NCBI GenBank assembly: GCA_032719365.1
Contig: CM064867.1
Coordinates: 71,794,136-71,858,135 of the forward strand
Direction of reading: 5' to 3'
Source of the DNA: Prinsepia uniflora
Taxonomy: Eukaryota > Streptophyta > Magnoliopsida > Rosales > Rosaceae
Length of the DNA: 64,000 nucleotides
The notes beneath the pieces are model-generated. The model saw only the letters and a list, made by a program, of their open reading frames with translations, did no database searches and was not told the DNA's origin. A program made the translations under genes and the position numbers. Shown here piece after piece: positions 31,789 through 42,017 of the stretch; the first letter of the stretch is position 1, and each line of letters opens with the position of its first letter.

Positions 31789-32513
31789 TTGAAAGATTTC
31801 AAGAATGGTTTCAAAAGGTTTTCATATTCCATCCTTTATATATGAATGTCTCCTCCGGGGAGGGTCGTTGGCCTGGGTGGACCCCAGAGTAGTCACGGAG
31901 CACTGACTGAGTGGAGTCGCCCCCCAGTTGGGTTCCTTACTCTCAGGATGGGCATGGTTCGTTACCTCCAGGGAGGGTCATTGATCTACGGACATTGACC
32001 TGGGTGGACCCTGGAGAGACTTGGGTTTGAGACCCCGGTTAGCACACGTGTAGCTTTATTTTACCGTGACAGGTTCTGGATATGAAATATATTGGATAAA
32101 CATGGTTTAAATTGGTTTGGGAAACTGTGTTTTATGATGATAAATGGATTTGGGCTGAGATCCCTCACATGTTTACTATGTTCTGGTTTTCTGTAAATTG
32201 GTTTTGGGCAGGAGCCCGGGTGACTCGTATTTACAGAATTTGGGGATGAGACCCTAATTATGGATGTTTTAACATATATTATTGGATAAATGGTTTTACT
32301 ATGCATGCATGCTTTTTAGTGGAGGGTATAAATGTCTTTGAGGAAATGTTTTTATAAATTCTTTATTTTTGTCCACTCACAGTCTTTCTGTTTTTAATAC
32401 CCTTCAGGTTGACAGCGGATGTGGACTGTAGCAGAGATCGAGATATCACATGCCTCCTCCGGATCCTGGCGTACTCTGATAGCCCGGGAGGGCAAAGGTC
32501 GGAAATATCCCTT

Positions 32514-32534
32514 GTCTGACACTTCGTGTCAGAC
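32514..32534 (+). other. Stem-loop near the E2 LTR end
   Basis: GTCTGACAC / GTGTCAGAC with a TTC loop, about 53 nt before the LTR end. The E3 copies have loops GGA and GGAA with the same stem. The start of the stem coincides with the text GTCAGACGGGAGCAGGG seen in all families. Confidence 0.7.
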
Positions 32535-32590
32535 GGGAGCAGGGTCATCCCGCACTAATCCCGGGGGGATTGGGATGGGTCCTGTCAACG

Positions 32591-32602
32591 TGGTATCAGA
32601 GC
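32591..32602 (+). other. E2 primer binding site (initiator tRNA-Met)
   Basis: TGGTATCAGAGC, 3 nt after the LTR end. Identical to the E1 site. Confidence 0.93.
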
Positions 32603-35600
32603 GGGGTTGTCTCTATTCGAGCAACCGCGGAGCTCTTGGAGCATGTACGCTGGTCGAGGATGTGATATCTCAATGGGCTGCAGTTCGTGGTCAACCTGAT
32701 TGTTGGGGTGCCGGTACGATAGTTAGTAGGATTGGCATGCCTTGGTTCGGCATTTGAGGCCGGGGTTGCCATAGTTCTGTCAAGGTTGACAGTGTGGGAC
32801 CCTACGGAAGGATTAACGTGTTCGTATTCTGGAGTATGATCGTGAGACGGTTAGTTGGGATCGTCTTCACTATGTCGTAGGATCGGTTCCGACGACTGAT
32901 TCGATGTTGTGACCATTAGATGGTCAGAATATGTTGAGTAAAATGGATTTACTGCAGTCGGCAGTTGGCAGCCGGATTCGAGGAATTCTGGTTGGACTTA
33001 CGGTAGGATTGGATTGATGTCCTTGCGATGTCAAGACCGCGGGGTCGGTCAGGTTGTTGATGTTACTGCTTTTCGCAGTTGGGTTCCGAGGAACTCTAGG
33101 TGTGATTGTGGAACCCCACCTTGGTAGGTATGGTTCGGGAAGGCGAGTTGACTGGTGGTTTGACTTGGACGACTATTCGGATTTGGATTCGGTAGTCGGT
33201 CTAGTCATGTCAGCTTGTGTTGGGACTGCACTTCGCAGTCAGGGTTGTACGTATCGGTTAGACCGAGTTGGTTGTCGTGCTACTTCAGTTGTGGGTTGGT
33301 GCAACTAAGGTCGTGGATGACCTGGTAGATGACAATGGTTTAGTCAAGTTACGACAGGATAGAGATTGTTGGACAAGTTACCAGGGTTGGTACTTGTCGA
33401 TGGAATCCCTGAGTGGGATACAGAGTAGTTGGTACAGGCAGTTGATTCCGTTGGATGCGGAGTCTGGATGTCTAGTCGTTAGGTCTGCACGAGGTTGTGG
33501 CAGACGCTACTATCGATAGACGTAGTCGAATTTTATCTGGTTGAGTAGACTCAGGTTGTCGTGACGATTGTGACGATGGGATTGTCAGTCGTGACGATGA
33601 TACGGGGTGCGTGAGTAACCCATATGTACGAGCAGTGATTCTGGATTCGACTCGGTTACGGCTGAGTGCAACCGCAGAATAAGACGGGGACGTTCAGGGG
33701 ACGTTTCTTCTTCTAGTATGAGTTGTCAGGGTAACTATACCCAGAAGTGTTGGGTACGAAGGAGGCAGAGTTTCTCCTATTCGAGTAAAGGTACGGGATT
33801 ATCGTTCAGTATGAGCGGAGATCCAGAGTTGTCTGATTGGCACACCTTGTGCTGATGCTGACAGGTGGTGTACTGGTACTAGTGCTGGTGCTGGTGCCGG
33901 TGATTGTGATGACGGTGAGTTACGAGTCAGGATGTGACTCCGACGTGATGGGCTTATGATTGGTATCTGTGGTTCGGGAGTGAATCACGGATAGTGACGG
34001 ACTGGATAGGATCCAGCGGTAGTTGAGGAGTGAGGATCGAGTATTATCATGACGGATTAGTGACCGGTTGGTCAGACTCGTTCTGTCGCGGGGTTTAGCG
34101 ACCAATTGGTCAGAATTAGTCAGGATTGGTTAGAGATGGTGGTTTGCAGAGATTTGACTGCAGATCACAGCAGGGGGCTGTTGTGACCTTTCAGTCGAGT
34201 GGTACATCAGATTAGGATGAATTGACATCCTTTTGGATGTACATATACGGTCGTAAATGGGCATGTGTCCATAACCAGTCTAACGGGGACACGTGGTTGA
34301 TGTCCGAGTATGTTGCTTCTGCCATAGTTGGAATTTCGGAATCGCGAAAGGTTGCGATTGAGGTGACGAGTGGAATGCGGGCTTTCCGCATCGGTAATGG
34401 GTATGTCGAAGTCATTTTGGGTGACTTCTCGGATTCTACCATGATTGATGATGGTAGATGACGTTGATGATGTAGATGTTATTGATGTTGTTGGTTGCCA
34501 CTAGTACACTGATCATGTATTGGTTGGTGGACCTGTGATTTGTCTTGGGTCATCAGGTGGAATGAGTATATCGAAGTTAGGTGACTGAGATTTCTCATTT
34601 CCTGCTTGGTGGCAGACGAGGTTGGTTTACGTGACGTGGTGAATGCAGCGAGTTTGGTTGTATTCACGTAGGATGAATTTCGATGTCATAGTCTTGTATC
34701 ATCTTTGATTTTCCTCGGTGGAATGACAAGGATCGATACGAGAAAATCAGTGAGAACCCACAGTCTCGGCGTGTCTCATCGTCGACTGATCTATTTAAGA
34801 TGTGGGAAATGGTTGAGGACTTTGGACGTCGTGACGATCGGGGATCGTGACGTCTATGGTCGGTTGACGTAGTGTTGGATCTGGATCGTGATTTGGATGA
34901 TCCAGATAGGTGGAGCGTTTATCACTCTTACTTGGTTAAGTGGAGCATGATGGGACTGAACTTCTTTTCGAGGTAAATCCCATATGGCTTACTACTCGCC
35001 TGAGTAGTTGTCCGAGGAGTAGGTGTCTGACGAAGTCGGGTTTTGACAGACTTGGTGTTGTGTGTGATGTTGTGATTGGCTTCCCTATGAAGTCAATCGA
35101 TTGTGTTGTGGTAATCGGTCGAACAGGTATCCGATAGGTTCGGATATGGTGCGTCTCGGTAGACGAGAACGAGATTTCGGGTTTTGGAATCAGATTTCTG
35201 GATGACGATTCAGGATTTGATTTTGGAACTTGAAAAAGGATTTCTGTATTTGGGTTTTGGAATCGGATTCTGGGTGACGATTCAGGATTTGATTCTAGAG
35301 CTTGACTGTGGATTTCTTTTATGGATTTGGGTTCGGAATGGTCATACCTAATGCCGGTTTACGGAATGATGATTTCGGATTTGAATTTGGACATGAGTAT
35401 GGATATGAATTCTGGATTTGGATTCGGGATTTCTTACGAAATTACGGATTCGGATTCGGATTTGGAAATAGATGTTGGGTCGGAGTTTCGATTGTCTAGT
35501 ACTGGATTGGACATATGAACTCCATTATAGAAATGTGATTGGCTACAACCTAGGTGGTTGTAGGCTGATTGATGGGTAGTTGTATGTACCTTGTACGTTG

Positions 35601-36230
35601 TTCGAGGTACAATACCAGGTAGACTTGTCGTGCCTAGTGACGGTATATAGGTGATACCGGTGGTACGTTGGAGGGCGTGTTGGTAGTCGGCTTAGTTCCG
35701 ATACCATTGGATTAGTCGGGTTCGTGAACTGGACATTGGATACCGTGCATTGGGTCATAGTATTTCTGGTGGGTCCAGTTACACACATGTCGAGTGTTTG
35801 TGGGTAGGTGTATACTCAAGTTAAGTAAGTTGGTGGTTAGTGTAACCACGAGTGAGTATGGTGACTGTTCGTCGGAGGTATTAGTGAGGTCTGATGACTC
35901 CCAGTGGGAGTAGACGCTAGGATAGATTAGCGTTTGAGAAAGGAATCATCGAGTTGACAAGTGGTGTCGATTCGGAGCATATGGCTACTGTCATTCGAAG
36001 TGGTCGAGTGTAGTCGATACGACGTGAGTGTTAGGGGTACGTCTGGGTGCAGACGAGTACGTATTACTCTGGTTAGTTGGTGTACGAGTGTACACGTGTT
36101 ACAAGTGTTGATTTTACTTTCCACGGGGTGGATGTGGAATCAAGATAGTTGGAGTTTCGAGAGCGAAACTAAATTAAGGAGGGAAGATTGGTTGGATTTA
36201 GGTCGGTTGGAATTTCGAGGACGAAATTAA

Positions 36231-36245
36231 TTAAGGAGGGAAGGT
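36231..36245 (+). other. E2 polypurine tract
   Basis: TTAAGGAGGGAAGGT directly before the 3' LTR. A second copy, TTAAGGAGGGAAG, lies about 60 bp upstream near 36174, each preceded by a CGA-rich GACGAAATT/GCGAAACT block. Confidence 0.88.
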
Positions 36246-36576
36246 TGTAACGACCCGTCCCAAATTCCATGATTAGATTAGTGACTAATCACGATTAGTG
36301 AGGCTAATCCGTGATTAGTAGAGCGAAATCGGACGAACGATGCGAAATGACCGTTTTGCCCCTGGTGGTGGCAAAACGTTGACTTTTCAATCGGGCGGTC
36401 AAATGGACTTTGACCGATGACCGTGACGTAGTTCGTGACGTCACGAGTTCATAGACAGGTGGCACGTTCAATTCCGATGTTCGTAGAAGAAGTTATGACG
36501 TTCGGAAGCCCAAGGGCATTTTGGTAATTTGGGTGAATAGGAGGTCAAAAGTTGACTTTTTGATCGGGAGGTCCGA

Positions 36577-39397
36577 TGTCAGGACCCACCCCGGTTTCAC
36601 CCCGAAACCCGAGGTAAATCCCGCTCCCGTCTGACTCCCCAACACAACGCCTAAGGAACACTTACTCGAACCCAGTCAAACGCAGGAGTAATTACAAAAT
36701 ATCCCAGAATCCTTATCGTTTACAGAGCATAGCACTACATGACAAGAAAACTAAAAACCGAGAAGGTACACGCACACAGAAGCCTTTAAACTCTTCTAGG
36801 ATCCCTCACGTCGCTTCTATGCCTCAGACTCTGCCTCGACGTCAAGACCCCGCGCTTGCTCCACAACCTGGAGGGCAATTAAAACAGAAAATGTGAGTGG
36901 ACCAAAAAGTACAAAAGTTCAAAAACCATTTTATAAGAAAACCGAGTTAAACCCTCCATTTTGAAACCACATGCATAACCAACAGTTAATAACACATTTA
37001 TAAAATAATCATTATAAACATCATAAGAAACAGAAACACTATAAAATACCATAAAAAACCACACACGAGTATCAGAAAACTGTTTCATAAACCATAACCA
37101 CCAAATCATCATTTTCCCGATCAAACCTGCTGGACCTATCCGAGTCTTTAAACTCCCGAGTCTTTAAACTCAATCCAGGCCTTAATAATATCCGAGTCTT
37201 TAAACTCCCGAGTCTTTAAACTCAAGGCCTACGGGGGAAAATCAATATATATCCGAGTCTTTAAACTCCCGAGTCTTTAAACTCAATCCGGGTCTTTAAA
37301 CCCAATCCGGCCGGTCCCCCGTCCAATATATCCGGGTCTTTAAACCCAATATCCAGATCCAGCAAATCCAATCCCAAAACCATTTGAAAACCATTTACCA
37401 AATCCTCATCCAAACCCGAATCCGAAATCACTGGTCTGATGCCCTTCCGGCGTTCAGAACCGTCATTCCGAACCCAAATCCGGAAAATATCTATGTTCAT
37501 ACCGAAACCACATGTAATCACAAATCATATTTCATAACTCATTTATCATGATTTGAAAACCTTTATCGGTGGAAATCCCCAAATGTGGCATCAAAATCCG
37601 AAAACCAACATTTTCTCGAAAACCGTGCCAAAACCGTCTTTTTCTCGAAAAACGTGCAAACACATAAAATCATCATTTCATATTCAATAAACATAGATTC
37701 ATAAGTAAAACCAGAAAATACGTATATAAAAACAGTTATGCATGCTCGAGTTTAAGAAAAGGGTCCACTCACAGTACTGAGCCCTACTCGCGTCCCGAAC
37801 GTCCAGCCCGTTCCTCGGCTTCCTCGGGAAATCCCGATCCTGTCAAACACCGTCAAATTACGTCACTAACATGTCTACGAAGGTTCACCTAAATTCCCTC
37901 AAAATTCCCCGAATCCTAAACGTAAGAACCCGGGACCCTAAACTTTCATCCTCGCGGAACTCAACTCAAACGACTTCCGATTGACCCGAAACCAACTCCA
38001 TTAAACTCACAACAACTCCTAGACCAAAAACTATGTTGACCGTTTTCCCCGTCGCCGCCGCACGCGCCCCCACGCGCCGCCCGGAGTGGCTGCGCGTGGC
38101 CCCACGCGCCAGCTACAGTACTCCTTCAACCTCACGTCGACCCGGTTCAACACAGTAGGCTACAGCTGAACCGGCGTCAACGGTTCTCCGCCGTACCTGC
38201 ACGATTTCCTTCCCTTTCTTCACCTAAAGCTTCGTCCAACCTTAAGTTAACCATCCCCCTCCTCCTTAGAACTCGACACGGCCCCGTCATCGTCGATTCA
38301 AGCTCGAACCAGACGGCCACTTTCCCCTGTTTCACAAATCACCTGTTCCGGTAACCTCCCGTCACGGTGGCGATACCAGACTCACCCCACAACCTCAATG
38401 ATCCACGTCCAACACCCCTAACCCTTCGACTCACCCCAGAAGTCCACGACTTTGGGTTCGAAGTTCACGGTCGAAACAGGGTAACAGAGACTCCTCTTCG
38501 ACTGAGCTCCGCCGTGTACGCCCCCGTCACGGCGACCATCACAACCCACTCCTAGGACCTCCCTGAACATCACCTCGACCTTCTAACCTCTCGACTCTCA
38601 GCCAAACCTCACGACTTTCCAAATGAAGTTTACGGGAAAAACAGAGTAAAGAGATCTCACCTTCGATTGCAGCTCCGCCGTGCGCACTGCCGCGTGCCAC
38701 GGTGTTCGTTTGTCTCCCTGCAACCTCCTGCAGCTTCCCCTGCCTTGGTTTACCTCGCCTCACGGCGTAGCCACCACCTCGAACTCACGGCCTCCCTGTT
38801 TCCGTCAAAACTTCTCCGCATCTCCGCCGTGCCGCCGTGCACAATTACACCACCAAAACCCGATCAGCAACTCCCTTTCAATCTCCCGTTCCTCCTTCAC
38901 TCACCAAAACTCGTCACCAGCCACAATCAGTCCTCAATTCCTCCTCACAAACTCACTCTGTTTCTCTGTGTTTGTCGAAGGACTGCACGGTTGCACCCCA
39001 ATTATTTGGGCTGAGACCACACAGGATTCTCCCAGAATCCTCTACACACATTTGACCACCTATGTCAACTTAGGTCAACTTACCAAAACCCAATTATTTA
39101 AAAAGTCAACTTTTCCCCCTATGTTATCAAAATTACGATAATACCCTCGACCTTCCGAACATCACAACTTCCTCCTCGGATGTCGGAATCAAATTCATGA
39201 CGTCCTAAACTACGTCCTGGTCACTGGTAAACTCCCATTTGACCACCCGAAATAAAAGTCAACATTTCTGCCCGACCCAGGGGCAAAATCGTCATCCTAA
39301 GTTCCCGGACCCCTCGGGACCACCTAACCCTTGATTAATCTTACTAATCACACCTTAATCACTCCACTTATCCCTATTCTCAGGACGGGTTGTTACA
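36577..39397 (-). mobile_element. Solo LTR B (Ty3/gypsy), nested in E2
   Basis: 2821 bp, TGTCAGGACCC...GTTGTTACA on the plus strand, flanked by TCCGA at 36572-36576 and 39398-39402. Removing it restores continuity with the E2 5' LTR. It is the same family as solo LTR A: CGAGTCTTTAAACTC units at 37140-37345, donor arm 37762-37774, complementary arm 36893-36903, acceptor-like site 36868. It inserted after E2 because only one LTR carries it. Confidence 0.94.
37140..37345 (-). repeat. CGAGTCTTTAAACTC units in solo LTR B
   Basis: About ten copies, often in pairs, the reverse complement of the units in solo LTR A. Confidence 0.78.
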
Positions 39398-39588
39398 TCC
39401 GATGGCCGAGGGCCGAAGACCGTTACGTAGATAAGGACGATACGAATCCGTAGACAGGCGGCACGTCGAATTCGGACGTTCGACGGCGAAGTTACGGTTC
39501 ACGAAAGTTTTAGGATACTATTCCCGACGACACGTTTTACGAGGACCATTTGTCTCTAGTGGGCCCAGATATTTGCTGGAGGCCCAAT

Positions 39589-39614
39589 GGATGAGTGACA
39601 AGTGTCACCCATCC
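39589..39614. promoter_or_regulatory. E2 U3 dyad (right LTR)
   Basis: Same as 30338-30363: arms GGATGAGTGACA / TGTCACCCATCC around AG. Confidence 0.7.
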
Positions 39615-42017
39615 AATGGACATCATTTTTCCTTCATGCATCTCACCTGCCTCTTCATCGATCATTCCTCTCCATTTCAAACCATTACCCGATCCCATTT
39701 CCAAATCCAACCCAGCCAACCCAACCCCATTTCGGCTAGGACTGAGGACAGAGCGAAGTGAGGATGGTGAGGACGTGGTGGCCGGCCCAGGACGGCGCCA
39801 CCGTGCACGGCCGAGGCCAAACCCGAACAGGTAACCCGGTTACCCATTTTATCCCTTTTAATTTGATTTTGATGTTATGGTTGCTTTTGGACGATTAGGA
39901 TGAGTTATTTAGGTTGCTAGTATGATTTTAGGACGGTTTGGAGGGTGCTTCACGGCGGAGGAAGCCGTGAGGGTGGTCGGGAAAAACAGGGTCGTGAGAC
40001 CCTTTAATTTTGGTTAGGATTTAGGAGGTTTTGATTAGTTTGGTTGATTGGGATAGATTGGAAATGAGAAAATAGGAATTTAGGAATTGGAATGGAAGAA
40101 ATCGGATGAAAAATGAGGGAGAAGGAGGCCTCGACCGGTTACGCCGGTCCAGTTGCAGAGGTTGGACCGGACCGGGCCGGTCGGACCGGTTCGATCGCTG
40201 GAGACGACGGTACTGTAGCGGCGCGTGAGGCCCACGCGCAGGGGCCTTTGGGCGGCGCGTGGCAGCGCGTGCTAGGGTTTTTGGGGATGTGTTCAACATA
40301 CGAAATCATCTATTCGATGTAACGAACATTTTGGGACTGGTTTCGTGTCAATCGGACACCGTCTCGATATGTTTCGGGGCATCGGAAGGTTTAGGTTCGG
40401 GATTAAAAATAGTTAAAAATACGGGAAAATTACGGGGCTTTAGTGAGGGGTTATATAAGTAGTTAGTAACCCTCTAAATTAATTTGGACAGGTTTGGAAG
40501 TCCCGGTGGTGGTGATCGGCTAGGGGAGCCGTATGGCACGCGTATCGAGACGCGGCTTCGGACGGTCTGTGAGTGGACCTTGTTTTCTAAATTGGTGCAT
40601 GCATAAATGTTTATTATATGTTTTAAATACTTGTTTGTGTTGCCATGAGTGCATTTGGATGTGTGGTTACGTATAGGCACGTATTTCGAGGTTTCGGCCC
40701 TATACGGTGCCGATACGGGGCTGTAGGTCTTTATTGGTCTAAATGAAATGGTTTTGGATTTCCAAAAGGATAATGAATTTGATTTGATAATGTTGATTTG
40801 GATATTTGTGAATTATATGGTTTCACGTATTTCGAGGCGATTTACGTGCTTGCACGTAAATCGAGGTTTTCCGGTTTTACACTGATTTTCCATACCTGGG
40901 GTTTTGGATATGATTTCATGAAATGGTTTTGGATTCGAAAAGGTAAACTCGGGTTCGAAACCCATTTGATTTACGGAGTCGGGCTGGAGGCCCAATTGGT
41001 TTACGATTCGGACCGGGGGTCCAGTTTCTATGTGAATTCGGCCCTAGTGCCCAGCTATGTGTTACAAATGGTTTTTACGGGTCATGACGGTTTATGGGAA
41101 CCGGCATGAACCCCTGAAATGGATTTACGGGTCATAACGGTTTATGGGAACCCGCATGAACCCATGAAAGGATTTTATGGTTCATGACGGCTTATGGGGG
41201 CCGGGCATGAATCCTTGAAAGATTTCAAGAATGGTTTCAAAAGGTTTTCATATTCCATCCTTTATATATGAATGTCTCCTCCGGGGAGGGTCGTTGGCCT
41301 GGGTGGACCCCGGAGTAGTCACGGAGCACTGACTGAGTGGAGTCGCCCCCAGTTGGGTTACTTATTCTCAGGATGGGCATGGTTCGTTACCTCCAGGGAG
41401 GGTCATTGATCTACGGACATTGACCTGGGTGGACCCTGGAGAGACTTGGGTTTGAGACCCCGGTTAGCACACGTGTAGCTTTATTTTACCGTGACAGGTT
41501 CTGGATATGAAATATATTGGATAAACATGGTTTAAATTGGTTTGGGAAATTGTGTTTTATGATGATAAATGGATTTGGGCTGAGATCCCACACATGTTTA
41601 CTATGTTCTGGTTTTCTGTAAATTGGTTTTGGGTAAGAGCCCGGGTGACTCGTATTTACAGAATTTGGGGCTGAGACCCTAATTATGGATGTTTTAACAT
41701 ATATTATTGGATAAATGGTTTTACTATGCATGCATGCTTTTTAGTGGAGGGTATAAATGTCTTTGAGGAAATGTTTTTATAAATTCTTTATTTTTGTCCA
41801 CTCACAGTATTTCTGTTTTTAATACCCTTCAGGTTGACAGCGGATGTGGACTGTAGCAGAGATCGAGATATCACATGCCTCCTCCGGATCCTGGCGTACT
41901 CTGATAGCACGGGAGGGTAAAGGTCGGAAATATCCCTTGTCTGACACTTCGTGTCAGACGGGAGCAGGGTAATCCCGCACTAATCCCGGGGGGATTGGGA
42001 TGGGTCCTGTCAATATA

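Larger units (their letters stand above)
29822..32587 (+). repeat. E2 5' LTR
   Basis: 2766 bp, TGTAACGACCCGTCCC...GGGTCCTGTCA. In order: two U3 modules with TAGACAGGYGGCACG at 30028-30042 and 30201-30215, dyad 30338-30363, GCGCGTG/CACGCGC block about 30970-31020, TATATAAG at 31201-31208, donor-like GT at 31318, small hairpins 31500-31790, donor-complementary arm 32371-32382, acceptor-like AG at 32406-32407, stem-loop 32514-32534. It lacks about 175 bp present in the 3' LTR; the gap lies between short CGTATTTCGAGG-type direct repeats. Confidence 0.93.
32588..36245 (+). other. E2 non-coding interior
   Basis: 3.66 kb without a gag or pol match in any frame. It is similar to the E3 interior throughout, with near-identical islands at 33158-33312 and 34350-34440. 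It contains a 74-bp imperfect tandem duplication (about 35179-35310), a CTGGTG-rich stretch (about 33869-33900) and two consecutive purine tracts at its end. Small ORFs (33054-33308, 34222-34461) overlap the islands but lack a recognised domain. Confidence 0.85.
29822..42012 (+). mobile_element. E2: non-autonomous Ty3/gypsy element (LARD type)
   Basis: A 12.2-kb span including a 2.8-kb nested solo LTR. It has long LTRs (2766 bp left, about 2.94 kb right without the nested copy), an intact TGGTATCAGAGC primer site, a polypurine tract and a 3.66-kb interior with no gag or pol. This fits the class of large retrotransposon derivatives with a conserved non-coding interior. E3 is a second member on the opposite strand. 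LTR differences are more numerous than in E1, so it is older. The primer site, GGACGAAATT motif and purine tract resemble E1's, suggesting mobilisation by an E1-like chromovirus (inference). Confidence 0.92.
36246..42012 (+). repeat. E2 3' LTR, interrupted by solo LTR B
   Basis: LTR sequence at 36246-36576 and 39403-42012 (TSD copies excepted), TGTAACGACCC...GGGTCCTGTCA. Landmarks: dyad 39589-39614, TATATAAG 40452-40459, donor-like GT 40569, donor-complementary arm 41796-41807, acceptor-like AG 41831-41832. It keeps about 175 bp near 40690-40865 that the 5' LTR has lost. Confidence 0.92.

Noticed and set aside
32419..32757. 112-codon ORF spanning the E2 LTR end and primer site, with a 153-codon relative in E3 (54432-54893, minus)
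   Set aside because: It crosses the LTR boundary and primer site and has no domain. The similarity follows from the DNA similarity of the two elements.
38667..39141. 115- and 153-codon overlapping ORFs in solo LTR B
   Set aside because: They lie in LTR U3, overlap each other in different frames and have no conserved counterpart in solo LTR A.
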